From: JAOUEA01 sp963810945
Lineage (GTDB): Bacteria; Actinomycetota; UBA4738; HRBIN12
DNA length: 64,000 bases
Direction: 5' to 3'
NCBI GenBank assembly: GCA_963810945.1
Contig: CAWEPI010000004.1
Location: 1,054,001 to 1,118,000 of the forward strand
The notes under the pieces were generated by a model. It was not told where the DNA came from and did not search any database. It saw only the letters and a program-made list of their open reading frames with translations. The position numbers and the translations under genes are program-made. Within the stretch, counting starts at the first letter, position 1. Every line of letters begins with the position of its first letter. This document shows positions 42,575 to 50,774 of this stretch, in pieces.

Positions 42575-43114
42575 ATGCCCGAGGTGACCCTGCGGCCGAT
42601 GACCGCCGGGGAGTACCGGGAGTACCTGGTGCGGGCGATCCCCGCGTACGCCGACGAGGTGCAGCGCAACGCCGGCATCGGTCGCCCGGAGGCCCTGCGG
42701 CACGCGGAACGGGTCTTCGAAGACCTGCTCCCCGACGGCGTCACCACGCGTGGGCACAGACTCATGCTGGCCTTCGACGCGACGACCGCCGCGAAGGTCG
42801 GCCTCCTCTGGGTGGCGGAGCAGCGGCGTGAGGGCGCGCCCGTGGGCTGGATCTACGACATCGAGGTCGAGGAGACGCTGCGTGGCCGTGGATACGGGCG
42901 TGCCCTCATGGCGCATGCCGAGGAGCAGGCCCGGGCGATGGGCGTCACGCGTCTGGAGTTGAACGTCTTCGGGGACAACCCCGTGGCGCGCTCCCTGTAC
43001 GAGTCGCTCGGCTACGTCGAGATGAGCCGCCAGCTTTATCAAGGACCTCTGACGGGATTGCTACACTGCTTGCCCGGCCGCCGAAGCATGCGGTCCCATC
43101 GTCTAGGGGCCTAG
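42575..43114 (+). CDS. GNAT-family N-acetyltransferase running into tRNA-Glu
   Basis: A 179-residue GNAT protein. The acetyl-CoA site is WIYDIEVEETLRGRGYGRALM, followed by LELNVFGDNPVARSLYESLGY. Homology to the fold ends near MSRQLYQGPL. The last 20 or so residues are basic and unlike the family. The reading frame continues 22 bases into the tRNA-Glu gene before its stop. The substrate is unknown. It is coupled to icd. Confidence 0.85.
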   Translation: MPEVTLRPMTAGEYREYLVRAIPAYADEVQRNAGIGRPEALRHAERVFEDLLPDGVTTRGHRLMLAFDATTAAKVGLLWVAEQRREGAPVGWIYDIEVEETLRGRGYGRALMAHAEEQARAMGVTRLELNVFGDNPVARSLYESLGYVEMSRQLYQGPLTGLLHCLPGRRSMRSHRLGA

Positions 43115-43163
43115 GACACCACCCTCTCAAGGTGGAGACACGGGTTCGAATCCCGTTGGGACT
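43093..43163 (+). tRNA. tRNA-Glu (CTC)
   Basis: The acceptor GTCCCAT pairs with TTGGGAC except for a T-T mismatch at the last pair. The anticodon stem CCACC/GGTGG encloses CTCTCAA, anticodon CTC. The T arm ACGGG-TTCGAAT-CCCGT is perfect. CCA is not encoded. TACACT at 43062-43067 is a possible -10 box. The GNAT stop codon lies within it and the convergent MFS gene ends at its last bases. Confidence 0.92.
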
Positions 43164-43165
43164 AC
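43153..43165. repeat. 13-bp tRNA-end repeat, copy 1 (att-like)
   Basis: CCGTTGGGACTAC at the 3' end of tRNA-Glu recurs exactly at 44540-44552, on the other side of the MFS gene. This is the footprint expected of integration into a tRNA gene, although no integrase is present. Confidence 0.5.
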
Positions 43166-44472
43166 TCCGATCGGGCGTTGGCCGCGGATACCGCCTGCTC
43201 GGACTCCGGGAGGAGCATCACGGCGTCGCCGTCGGGGAGCCCCATCTCGACGGAGTCGCGCGCCGCAGGCTCCGGCATCGCCCGGACGTCGGCGGGGAGC
43301 AACCGGTACCACGCCAACCCGATGACCCCGGCCACCACGCAGCCGAGTCCGCCCGCGATCAGGGCGATGCGTCCGCTCGTGAGCACCACCAGGCCGCCGG
43401 CGAGGCCGGTGGCGAGCAGCTGCATGCCGTTGGCCAAGCCGCCGTAAGCGGCGAAGACGCGTCCGCGGTACCGATCCTCCACCCGGTGCACGATCAGGCT
43501 CCGCATGGAGACGCTCTGCACGCCGTTCGCCGCGCCGCCCACCACGAAGAGCACGATGGCAGGGATCAGGACGGCGATCGCGGCCGAGAGCCCGACCGCC
43601 AGCCCGAGCACGACCGAGGCCACCAGGAGCGCCGGCACGAGCCGGGCGTTCGACAGCTTCCGGGCGATCATCGAGGCCCCGAGGACGAGACCGACGATCC
43701 ATGCCGAAGCGAGCAGGCCGTAGCCCCATCCTCCGGCGTTCAACGTGTCGGTGGCGAAGAACACCTCCGCCACGTTGTCCATCGCCGCGAAGAGGATCAC
43801 CGCGCCGAACACCGTGAACGTCACGACGAGCAGGGCGTCGCGCCCGATCACGCCGAAGCCCGCCTTCGCCTCGCCCTTGGATCCCTCCTCGACCGCCCCC
43901 ATCGGCCGACGCCGGACCGTGAGTGCCAGCGCCGAGGCCGCGATCACCACGAACGTGACGCCGTCGACGAGCAGGGCCACCTCCGAGCCGACCCGCGGGA
44001 TCGCGGAGAACAGGCCCGCCAGCAGGGGACCGGCGATCATGCCTCCGTATCGCGCCGTCTCGAGGTAGGCGTTCGCCTCGGTGGCATGCTCGTCCCCAAC
44101 GACCGCCGGGACGAGCGTGTAGAGCGCCGGCGTGGCCACGGCGGTCGCCGAGCCGAGCAGGAACGCGAGGAGGAGGATGCCGGGCAGCCCGGAGACGAAC
44201 GCCAGCCCGAGCGCCGCGAGCGCCTGGAACCCGGAGGCCACCGACAGCGTCCGGGTCGTCTCGTAGTTGTCGACGATGACGCCCGCCGCGGGAGCGAAGA
44301 TCACCAACGGCAGGAGCCCCGCCAGCAACAGCGCCGCCACCGCCCACCCGGAATCGGTGAGGTTGGCCACCTTGATCGTGAGCGCGATCAGCGCGAGCTC
44401 ATCGCCGAGCGACGACAGCGCGGACGCCGCCACCAGCAGCCGGAAATCGCGCCCCCTCAGCGGATCCTCCAC
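43162..44472 (-). CDS. MFS transporter
   Basis: A 436-residue, about 12-span major facilitator protein of the enterobactin-exporter/MFS-3-like type. Segments include LLAGLLPLVIFAPAAGVIVD, LLLAFLLGSATAVATPALY and VLFVVGGAANGVQSVSMRSL, and the loop RVEDRYRGRVFAAYGGL. The C-terminus is cytoplasmic and acidic. The GTG at 44472 (VEDPLRGRDFRLL) is chosen because TAGCAT lies 8 nt before it; an in-frame start at 44514 would include that box. The substrate is unknown, possibly a drug or siderophore. It is flanked by a tRNA-end repeat. Confidence 0.88.
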   Translation of the reverse strand: MEDPLRGRDFRLLVAASALSSLGDELALIALTIKVANLTDSGWAVAALLLAGLLPLVIFAPAAGVIVDNYETTRTLSVASGFQALAALGLAFVSGLPGILLLAFLLGSATAVATPALYTLVPAVVGDEHATEANAYLETARYGGMIAGPLLAGLFSAIPRVGSEVALLVDGVTFVVIAASALALTVRRRPMGAVEEGSKGEAKAGFGVIGRDALLVVTFTVFGAVILFAAMDNVAEVFFATDTLNAGGWGYGLLASAWIVGLVLGASMIARKLSNARLVPALLVASVVLGLAVGLSAAIAVLIPAIVLFVVGGAANGVQSVSMRSLIVHRVEDRYRGRVFAAYGGLANGMQLLATGLAGGLVVLTSGRIALIAGGLGCVVAGVIGLAWYRLLPADVRAMPEPAARDSVEMGLPDGDAVMLLPESEQAVSAANARSE

Positions 44473-44480
44473 GGTTCCGG

Positions 44481-44486
44481 ATGCTA
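44481..44486 (-). promoter_or_regulatory. -10 box of the MFS gene
   Basis: TAGCAT on the minus strand, 8 nt before the GTG at 44472; it decides that start. Confidence 0.45.
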
Positions 44487-44539
44487 CGGGTGACACGGCT
44501 GGGCTAGGTATCACCCTAACGGCCTAGCTTTCCCGCCGT

Positions 44540-44552
44540 CCGTTGGGACTAC
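44540..44552. repeat. 13-bp tRNA-end repeat, copy 2 (att-like)
   Basis: Exact copy of the tRNA-Glu 3' end (43153-43165). GGCCTAG just before it (44521-44527) also recalls the tRNA D-arm region, so a worn tRNA fragment is possible. Confidence 0.5.
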
Positions 44553-44587
44553 GGGTGCCAGGCGAGCGGTTGACACACCTTCAGCGC

Positions 44588-45331
44588 TCAGCAGCCGGAG
44601 TCGACCCACGCGGGCTTGGGCCCGACCGGTACCCCCGCGGCCCGCGCCCGGGCCCGCAACCGGGTCCGGTACGTCTGCATGTCGCGGTGGAGCCAGTCCG
44701 CGTGCGTGAGGCATCGCCACGAAGCATAGGCCTCGTGGTGGTACGGACTCATGAGGCTCTCCGCATGCCCGATCACGTTGCGCGTCTGGATGTGGAACTT
44801 CGCCATCAGCCACAGGGTCAGGCGCAGCGAGGAGCGCATCATCGCGGGGTTGCGCAGGACCTGAGCGTCGCTCGTCCCGACGTGCTCGATCCCGATCGCC
44901 GTGTAGTTGATCCCGATCACGTGCCGGCACCGCACCGCCAACGAGGCCTCCTGGTAGATCGTCCCGTCCGTGTCGATCACGAAGTGGGCGCAGACGCCCG
45001 GCAGCTCCCCCAGGTGCGGGCTGTTGGCCTCGTAGTAGTTGAAGACGCTCGTGACCGAGGTCCCCGCCGTGTAGTGCTCCACGATCACCTTGGGGTTGAC
45101 GAGGTGCCAGGAGGCGGTGCCGTAGTGCCGACGCGAGTAGGCGGCCATCTCCGCGCGACGATGGGGGCCGTAGGTGAAGGGATGCCACACGATGTGCGGG
45201 CGCAGCGAGGCGGGATCCACCCGGCGCTCGCCGGTCGCCCGGGCGGCGACGGTGCCCGCCGGGGTGCTCAGCAAGGCGCACAGCGCCAGCGTGGCGATGA
45301 CGACCGTGGACCGCACGACGCGCATCCTCAC
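44588..45331 (-). CDS. Secreted N-acetylmuramoyl-L-alanine amidase
   Basis: Zinc amidase of the Amidase_2/PGRP fold that cuts the glycan-peptide bond of peptidoglycan. A signal peptide (RSTVVIATLALCALLSTPAG) leads the protein. Likely zinc and catalytic positions lie in VIVEHYTAGTSVTSVF (His), FVIDTDGTIYQEA, YTAIGIEHVG and NVIGHAESL (His). Length is about 247 residues. The GTG at 45331 overlaps the gltX stop; ATG at 45325 is an alternative. It is coupled to gltX, an unusual pairing. Confidence 0.86.
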   Translation of the reverse strand: MRMRVVRSTVVIATLALCALLSTPAGTVAARATGERRVDPASLRPHIVWHPFTYGPHRRAEMAAYSRRHYGTASWHLVNPKVIVEHYTAGTSVTSVFNYYEANSPHLGELPGVCAHFVIDTDGTIYQEASLAVRCRHVIGINYTAIGIEHVGTSDAQVLRNPAMMRSSLRLTLWLMAKFHIQTRNVIGHAESLMSPYHHEAYASWRCLTHADWLHRDMQTYRTRLRARARAAGVPVGPKPAWVDSGC

Positions 45332-46755
45332 GTGGCCACACCTCGGATCCGCGCGAGGGTCGCGTCCTTGCCGAGGAGCGCGAGGGACTCCGGCAGCGGA
45401 GGCGAGACGTTCGATCCGGTGACGGCGGCGCGCACGGGCTGCCACCCCTTGGTCCGGTTCACCCCGGCCATCTCCGCCGCCGCGTCCAGCGCCGCCGCGA
45501 TCCGTTCCGCGTCCCACACCTCCACCGCATCGAGCGCGTCGGCCGCCGCCTTGAGGTAGCCCTCGGGCGCCTTCGCCAGCAGCCCCCGCGCCTTCTCGTT
45601 GAGCGTGACGTCGTCGGTGAACAGGAACCGCAGGAGCTCAACGCTCTCCGCGAGGGTCTTCATGCGCTCCTTCACGAGCGGCATCGCCGCCCGCAGGGTG
45701 GATGGGTCGGGCAACAGCCCCGCCTCGGTGAGGAAGTGCAGGCACCGCGCGGCAAGGTCGTCGTCGTCGAGGTGCTGGATGTAGTGGTTGTTCATCCACG
45801 TGAGCTTCTCCGTGTCGAACGCGGCCGGGTTGGAGGAGACGCGCGTGAGATCGAAGGCCGCGATCAGCTCGTCGCGGGTGAGGAGCTCGCGGTCGTCGCC
45901 GGGCGACCAACCCAGCAGCGCGAGGTAGTTCACGAGTGCCTCGGGCAGGAACCCCTGCTCGCGGAAAGCCCGCACGCTGGTGGAGCCGTGGCGCTTGGAG
46001 AGCGGCTGGCGATCGGGGCCGAGCACCTGCGGGACGTGCGCGTACCGGGGAGGGGTGCCCCCGAGCGCCTCGATGACGGCCACGTTCCGCGGTGCGCTCG
46101 CCAGCAGGTCGTCGCCGCGCACCACGTGGGTGACCCCCATCAACAGGTCGTCCACCGCGACCGCGAGCAGGAACACCGGCGACCCGTCCGAGCGCATCAA
46201 GACGAAGTCCCTCAGCTGGCCGGGCGCGAACCGCACCTCGCCCTTCACGAGATCGTCCACCACCCACTCGCGCTCGGGCATCCGGAAGCGGAGCACCGAC
46301 GTCCGGCCCTGAGCCTCGTACGCGGCGATCTCGTCGGGGCCGAGGGAGCGACACCGGCCGTCGTACCCGGGTGCCTCGCCGCGCGCGAGCGAGGCGTTCC
46401 GCCGTTCCTCCAGCTCCTCGGGCGTGCAGTAACAGCGGTAGGCGTCGCCCTGTGCGAGGAGCCGCTCCGCCATCTCACGGTAGATGTCCATCCGCTGCGA
46501 CTGGCGATACGGGCCGTGCGGGCCCCCGACCTCCGGTCCCTCGTCCGCGTCGAGGCCCAACCACCGGAGATCCTCGAGCACGCCGTGCACGGCCTCCTCG
46601 GTCACGCGGCTCGCATCCGTGTCCTCCACCCGCAGGATGAAGACCCCCTCGTTGCGGCGGGCCCAGAGCCAGGAGAAGAGCGCGCTGCGCACGTTGCCCA
46701 CGTGCAGCGAGCCGCTGGGCGCGGGCGCGAACCGGCACCGCACCAGCTCGCTCAC
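45328..46755 (-). CDS. gltX: Glutamyl-tRNA synthetase
   Basis: Class I synthetase of 475 residues. It has the HIGH-like motif FAPAPSGSLHVGNVRSALF, YRCYCTPEELEERR, VHVVRG-type DLL segment HVVRGDDLLASAPRNV, the KMSKR-like QPLSKRHGSTSV and an all-helical anticodon-binding end. The GTG at 46755 overlaps the FAH gene stop as GTGA. tRNA-Glu lies 2 kb away. It should be transcribed with the FAH gene and the amidase. Confidence 0.95.
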   Translation of the reverse strand: MSELVRCRFAPAPSGSLHVGNVRSALFSWLWARRNEGVFILRVEDTDASRVTEEAVHGVLEDLRWLGLDADEGPEVGGPHGPYRQSQRMDIYREMAERLLAQGDAYRCYCTPEELEERRNASLARGEAPGYDGRCRSLGPDEIAAYEAQGRTSVLRFRMPEREWVVDDLVKGEVRFAPGQLRDFVLMRSDGSPVFLLAVAVDDLLMGVTHVVRGDDLLASAPRNVAVIEALGGTPPRYAHVPQVLGPDRQPLSKRHGSTSVRAFREQGFLPEALVNYLALLGWSPGDDRELLTRDELIAAFDLTRVSSNPAAFDTEKLTWMNNHYIQHLDDDDLAARCLHFLTEAGLLPDPSTLRAAMPLVKERMKTLAESVELLRFLFTDDVTLNEKARGLLAKAPEGYLKAAADALDAVEVWDAERIAAALDAAAEMAGVNRTKGWQPVRAAVTGSNVSPPLPESLALLGKDATLARIRGVAT

Positions 46756-47513
46756 GCGACCACCGGGTTGCTGAGCGTGCCCACCCCGTCGACCTCGACC
46801 TCGACCACGTCGCCGGCGCTCAGGCGGCCGACCCCCTCGGGCGTGCCGGTGAGGATCACGTCGCCCGGCAGGAGGGTCATGAACGCGGTGATGTACTCCA
46901 CGAGCGTCGCCACCCCGTAGACCATGTCTTGCGTCTCGCCGGATTGGACGGTGTCGCCGTTCAACCGTGTCCACACGCGGGTCCCGTTCGGGTCGAGGTC
47001 GGTCTCGATCCAGGGACCGATCGGACACGAGCCGTCGAACCCCTTCGCGCGTGCCCATTGGTCGTCGGTCTTCTGCAGGTCACGCAGCGTCACGTCGTTC
47101 GCGCAGGTGTAGCCGAGGATCACGCGGTAGGCGTCTTCGGTGCGCACGTTCCTCGCCAGCGCCCCGATCACCACGGCGAGCTCGCCCTCGTAGTCGACGC
47201 GTCGGCTGATGGGCAGGAGCTGGATCGGATCGTGTGGGCCGATCACCGCGGTCGACGGCTTCAGGAAGAGCAGCGGCTCCTCGGGCACCGTCATGCCGAA
47301 CTCGGCCGCGTGCGCAGCGTAGTTCTTGCCCACGCAGACGAGCTTGGACGGCAGTACGGGGGCGAGGAGCCTGACGTCGTCGAGCGGTACCTCCTCACCC
47401 GTCGGGAGTGGGTTCTCGAAGAACGTGCCGGCCAGGATCCGCACGACGTCCTCTCCGGAGGAGACGGCACCCGTGGCGATGCGGTCCCCGTGGCGGAATC
47501 GAACGAGTCGCAT
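46752..47513 (-). CDS. Fumarylacetoacetate hydrolase-family protein 1
   Basis: A 253-residue FAH-fold enzyme. It has LVCVGKNYAAHAAEFG, the metal-binding DYEGELAVVIG (Glu, Glu, Asp set), GYTCANDVTLRDLQ, KGFDGSCPIGPWI and PGDVILTGTPEGVG. Members hydrolyse or decarboxylate acylpyruvates or act in homoprotocatechuate breakdown. The ATG at 47513 has TAGCCT 7 nt upstream, so it starts a leaderless operon with gltX. The specific reaction is not decided. Confidence 0.88.
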   Translation of the reverse strand: MRLVRFRHGDRIATGAVSSGEDVVRILAGTFFENPLPTGEEVPLDDVRLLAPVLPSKLVCVGKNYAAHAAEFGMTVPEEPLLFLKPSTAVIGPHDPIQLLPISRRVDYEGELAVVIGALARNVRTEDAYRVILGYTCANDVTLRDLQKTDDQWARAKGFDGSCPIGPWIETDLDPNGTRVWTRLNGDTVQSGETQDMVYGVATLVEYITAFMTLLPGDVILTGTPEGVGRLSAGDVVEVEVDGVGTLSNPVVA

Positions 47514-47520
47514 GGGCCAG

Positions 47521-47526
47521 AGGCTA
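47521..47526 (-). promoter_or_regulatory. -10 box of the FAH-gltX operon
   Basis: TAGCCT on the minus strand, 7 nt before the ATG at 47513. Confidence 0.45.
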
Positions 47527-47544
47527 CCGCAGGCTCGGCCGCCC

Positions 47545-48333
47545 TCAGTCGAGCCGCGCGCCGCCGGTGAACGTCGCGCCCACCTGCCGCCAGTAGCCGG
47601 CGATCGGCTCCACAGGGTCGAGCCTCGCCATCTCTTCCGCCGGTGCGTCGTAGAGCCGAACGGAGGCCGTTCCCGTCCACGCGGGACCGAGCTCCACATC
47701 CTGCGACCGCATCGTCACCAGCTCGTCGAGCGAGGCCGCGCGCGAGGGATCGATGTGGGGCATCCAGCGGGAGTGCAGCATCGGGAGGGCGTTCACGAAG
47801 CCTCCCGTCTCGCTCTCGCCCGTGAGCGTGAGCGACACGTCCGCGAGGCGTCGATCGTTGGCCGCCAGGGTGGCGCCGAGGACCCCGCCCGGCGCCAGGC
47901 GCGGCCCCGCCCTGCCCACCGTGACGGGCCGCGTCATCCAGATCGCGCCGAGCTTCTTCGGGTAGCCCTGGTACCACCCGCGCGCCAACGCGAAGTCCTT
48001 GTCCACCCAGATGTACACGCAGCGTGAGTAGGTCTCGCCTGCGTACGTGCAGCGCACGACCACGAAGCACTCCTTGTACTGGGAGCGCACGGGGTCGAGC
48101 AGCTCGGCACCGGAGTCGCTGCAGGACTGCCAATCCGCCCAGATGAGGGCGATGGCGCCCGGGTCTTCCTCCGCGAGGCTCACGTCCTCGGGCAGGAGCG
48201 CGGCCACGTTCGCGGGATCGGTCCGGTACTCCACCGTGAGCACGTCTCCCGAGTAGTGCCAGGGAGGTGCCGGGACGATCGAGGCACGTCCGTCGGGTGA
48301 CTTCGGCAGCATGAAGCCCTGCGGTCCCGACAT
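47545..48333 (-). CDS. Acetoacetate decarboxylase-family protein
   Basis: A 262-residue member of the ADC fold. The region YQGYPKKLGAIWMTRPVTVG contains the lysine pair that forms the Schiff base in acetoacetate decarboxylase. Around it are VEYRTDPANVAALLPEDV and ECFVVVRCTYAGETYSRCVY. Many family members are not true decarboxylases but act on other keto acids, so the reaction is open. The ATG at 48333 has TAGGAT 7 nt upstream, next to a palindromic operator shared with the divergent FAH gene. Confidence 0.83.
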   Translation of the reverse strand: MSGPQGFMLPKSPDGRASIVPAPPWHYSGDVLTVEYRTDPANVAALLPEDVSLAEEDPGAIALIWADWQSCSDSGAELLDPVRSQYKECFVVVRCTYAGETYSRCVYIWVDKDFALARGWYQGYPKKLGAIWMTRPVTVGRAGPRLAPGGVLGATLAANDRRLADVSLTLTGESETGGFVNALPMLHSRWMPHIDPSRAASLDELVTMRSQDVELGPAWTGTASVRLYDAPAEEMARLDPVEPIAGYWRQVGATFTGGARLD

Positions 48334-48340
48334 GCGGCCT

Positions 48341-48346
48341 ATCCTA
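48341..48346 (-). promoter_or_regulatory. -10 box of the ADC-like gene
   Basis: TAGGAT on the minus strand, 7 nt before the ATG; the palindrome at 48350-48361 lies just upstream, in the spacer between -10 and -35. Confidence 0.5.
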
Positions 48347-48349
48347 CGC

Positions 48350-48361
48350 TTCGGTACCGAA
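48350..48361. promoter_or_regulatory. Palindromic operator TTCGGTACCGAA, copy 1
   Basis: A perfect 12-bp palindrome in the 47-bp gap between the divergent ADC-like and FAH-2 genes. An identical copy is found before the second P450 gene at 57561. Its position over the promoter suggests a repressor site; the MarR regulator at 60908-61426 is the nearest candidate. Confidence 0.6.
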
Positions 48362-48380
48362 CGGTTCGGAAGGGACGGGG

Positions 48381-49226
48381 ATGGAGACGCGACGGATCCT
48401 GTTGGACGGGCTACCCACGACGGTGAACCGCGAGGGCGACGAGCTCGTGTCCGCCGACGGCCGCCGCATGCCCCTGGACGAGCCGGTGCACCTCCCCCCC
48501 ACCGATCCCTCCAAGATCCTCTGCGTGCACCTGAACTACGAGAGCCGACGCGGCGAGTTCGGCGCCGCGCTCGGCGCCGCACCCACGTACTTCCAGAAGC
48601 CCACCAGCGCGCTCAACGGCCACGGAGGGCAGGTGGTGCGCCCACCCCGATGCCGCTACCTGAACTACGAGGGCGAGATCGCGATCGTGATCGACGCCGT
48701 CTGCCGCCACGTCGCGCCGGAGGAGGTGGCAGCGTTCATCCGCGGGTACACCGTGGCCAACGACTTCGGGCTGCACGACTTCCGCGACACCGACGCGGGC
48801 TCGATGCTCCGCGTGAAGGGCAGCGACACGCTCGCCCCGCTCGGACCCGGCCTGGTCACCGACTGGGACTTCCACAGCCGGCGCATCCAGACCCGCGTGA
48901 ACGACGCCGTGGTCCAGGACGGGACCACCGACGAGATGATCTGGGACATGCACTACTTGGTGGCGGACCTCGCGCGCACGATCACCCTCCTGCCGGGCGA
49001 CGTGGTCCTGTCGGGCACCCCAGCCAACTCGCGCCCGGTCGAACCCGGCGACGTGGTGGAGGTCGAGGTCGACGGCCTCGGGACGCTCCGCAACACGATC
49101 GTCGAAGGGAGCGTGCCCGTCCGGGACGACGTCGGCGCACAACCCTCGGGGTCCGAGGAGGTCATCTCCACGGCGTTCGGGGGCGATTGGGAGTTCCGCG
49201 GCATCCGTCCGCCGCGACGGGATTGA
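48381..49226 (+). CDS. Fumarylacetoacetate hydrolase-family protein 2
   Basis: A 281-residue FAH-fold enzyme, distinct from copy 1. It has ILCVHLNYESRRGEFGAA, RYLNYEGEIAIVIDAVCR (metal site), GYTVANDFGLHDFRDTDAG, KGSDTLAPLGPGLV and PGDVVLSGTPANSRPVEPGD. It resembles 2-hydroxyhepta-2,4-diene-1,7-dioate isomerase-type members of aromatic meta-cleavage pathways. GGAAGGG precedes the ATG. It is divergent from the ADC-like gene across a shared operator and overlaps the next gene as TGATG. Confidence 0.88.
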   Translation: METRRILLDGLPTTVNREGDELVSADGRRMPLDEPVHLPPTDPSKILCVHLNYESRRGEFGAALGAAPTYFQKPTSALNGHGGQVVRPPRCRYLNYEGEIAIVIDAVCRHVAPEEVAAFIRGYTVANDFGLHDFRDTDAGSMLRVKGSDTLAPLGPGLVTDWDFHSRRIQTRVNDAVVQDGTTDEMIWDMHYLVADLARTITLLPGDVVLSGTPANSRPVEPGDVVEVEVDGLGTLRNTIVEGSVPVRDDVGAQPSGSEEVISTAFGGDWEFRGIRPPRRD

Positions 49227-49756
49227 TGGACGTCCGCGTCGTCGACCGGAGCGCGCTCGGCGCGGACGAGATGGCGGCCCTGCTCGCGTTCTGTTCCGCG
49301 CAGTTCGACGGGCTGGCCCCCTCGTACTGGGACGACATCGGCGACGGCGTCCACGTGATCGGCGAGGAAGCGGGCGTCACGCTCGCCCACGCGTGCATCG
49401 TGCCGCTGGAGTTGCGCGCCGCCGGACGAGGGCTGCACGTGGGCTACGTCGAGGCGGTCTGCACCCTCGCGGAGCGACGCGGCGAGGGGCTCGGCACCGC
49501 GGTGATGGGGCGTGTGCGGGACGAGCTCGTCGCGCGTGGATTGGAGCTCGGCGCCCTGGACACGGGGGTGCCCGCGTTCTTCGTCCGTCTGGGGTGGGAG
49601 CCGTGGCGCGGTTCGCTCTGGGTACGCACGGGCGACGGCGCCGAGCGGATGCGCGAGGAGGAGGGCTGCGTCCACGTCCTCCGCACACCCGCGACCCCGC
49701 AACGCCTGCGCTTCGACGCCCCGTTGAGCGCGCCGTGGCGCCCCGAGCCTTGGTGA
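49226..49756 (+). CDS. AAC(2')-I-like N-acetyltransferase
   Basis: A 176-residue GNAT protein. Its motifs GLHVGYVEAVCTLAERRGEG, LGTAVMGRVR, ELGALDTGVPAFFVRLGWE and PWRGSLWVRTG follow the pattern of chromosomal aminoglycoside 2'-N-acetyltransferases of actinobacteria. Those enzymes may act on cell-wall or other amino sugars in the cell. The ATG at 49226 shares its A with the FAH stop, and its own stop overlaps the glycosidase start. Resistance activity is not established from sequence. Confidence 0.8.
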   Translation: MDVRVVDRSALGADEMAALLAFCSAQFDGLAPSYWDDIGDGVHVIGEEAGVTLAHACIVPLELRAAGRGLHVGYVEAVCTLAERRGEGLGTAVMGRVRDELVARGLELGALDTGVPAFFVRLGWEPWRGSLWVRTGDGAERMREEEGCVHVLRTPATPQRLRFDAPLSAPWRPEPW

Positions 49757-50766
49757 CCGCCTCGTCCCCCTCGATGGACTGGGCGACGCGGGCGATCGAG
49801 GCGTGGCGCGCGCTTCGGACCGCCTGCATCCGGGAGTCCGAGATCCTGGAGGTTCTGGACGGCCCGGGCGCTCGACGGGCCCCCGTGTGGCCGATGAGCC
49901 AGGTCATCGCGGCCGCCACGGGTGTCGGATTCGTGACGGGCGATCTCAGGGACGCGCGGGCGCTCGTGCGTGCGCTCGCGCCCTACCGTCGCGGGGAGGG
50001 GTACGCGCCCCTCCCCGGCCACCGGCGCCGCTACTTCGACGACAACGCGTGGCTCGGCCTCGACCTCGTGCAGCTCCACCTGCTCACGGCCGAGCCCGAT
50101 CGGCTCCGCGAAGCCCGCGCGCTCTGGGTGTTCGTCGGCTCGGGCCAAGACGACGACGGCGGGGTGCGGTGGGCCGAGGGACGACGCTCGCGCAACGCCT
50201 GTGCCACCGGGCCGTCGGCGTCGCTCGCCCTCCGCCTCCACCTCCTGTCCGCCGACGCGGACCTGCTCGCGCGGGCCCGTCGGGCCCTTCGCTGGCTCGA
50301 GGCCACCCTTCGCTTGCCTTCCGGCCTGATCGCGGACCACGAGGATCGCGGCCGGCTCGACGAGACCGTCTGGTCGTACAACCAGGGCGCCGCCGCGGGC
50401 GCCTGGGCGCTGCTCCATCGCGCCACCGGGGAGCCGGCCGCCCTGGAGACCGCGCACACCCTGGCGACCGCGTCCCTCGCCCACTTCACCGACGAGCGCC
50501 TGTGGGTCCACCCCCCGGTGTTCAACGCGATCTGGTTCCGCAACCTACTGGCGCTCGACGCGCTCGCCCCACTGCCGGGACTGGCGGCGCGACTCGACGG
50601 GTACCTCACGCGCGCCTGGATCCACGGGCGGGACCCCGACACGGGCCTGTTCACGGCCGGTGAGATCGGGAGCTACGACGGCACCCCTACGATCGACCAC
50701 GCGGGTCTCACGCAGCTCCTCGCGCTGCGCGCCTGGCCGACCGACCGCGCCCTCGACATCGCGTGA
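49753..50766 (+). CDS. GH76-family glycosidase (alpha-1,6-mannanase-like), intracellular
   Basis: A 337-residue (alpha/alpha)6-barrel protein. RRYFDDNAWLGLDLVQLHL contains the paired catalytic Asp motif of glycoside hydrolase family 76. SRNACATGPSASLALRLHLL and ETVWSYNQGAAAGAWALLHR fit too. No signal peptide is seen, unlike most GH76 enzymes, which are exported. The GTG at 49753 overlaps the acetyltransferase stop as GTGA. The likely substrate is an alpha-mannan or a related glycan, by family only. Confidence 0.83.
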   Translation: MTASSPSMDWATRAIEAWRALRTACIRESEILEVLDGPGARRAPVWPMSQVIAAATGVGFVTGDLRDARALVRALAPYRRGEGYAPLPGHRRRYFDDNAWLGLDLVQLHLLTAEPDRLREARALWVFVGSGQDDDGGVRWAEGRRSRNACATGPSASLALRLHLLSADADLLARARRALRWLEATLRLPSGLIADHEDRGRLDETVWSYNQGAAAGAWALLHRATGEPAALETAHTLATASLAHFTDERLWVHPPVFNAIWFRNLLALDALAPLPGLAARLDGYLTRAWIHGRDPDTGLFTAGEIGSYDGTPTIDHAGLTQLLALRAWPTDRALDIA

Positions 50767-50774
50767 GCCGCGAG

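Noticed and set aside
49226..49756. Calling the acetyltransferase an aminoglycoside resistance gene
   Set aside because: Only family-level similarity is visible; chromosomal AAC(2')-like enzymes often have housekeeping substrates.
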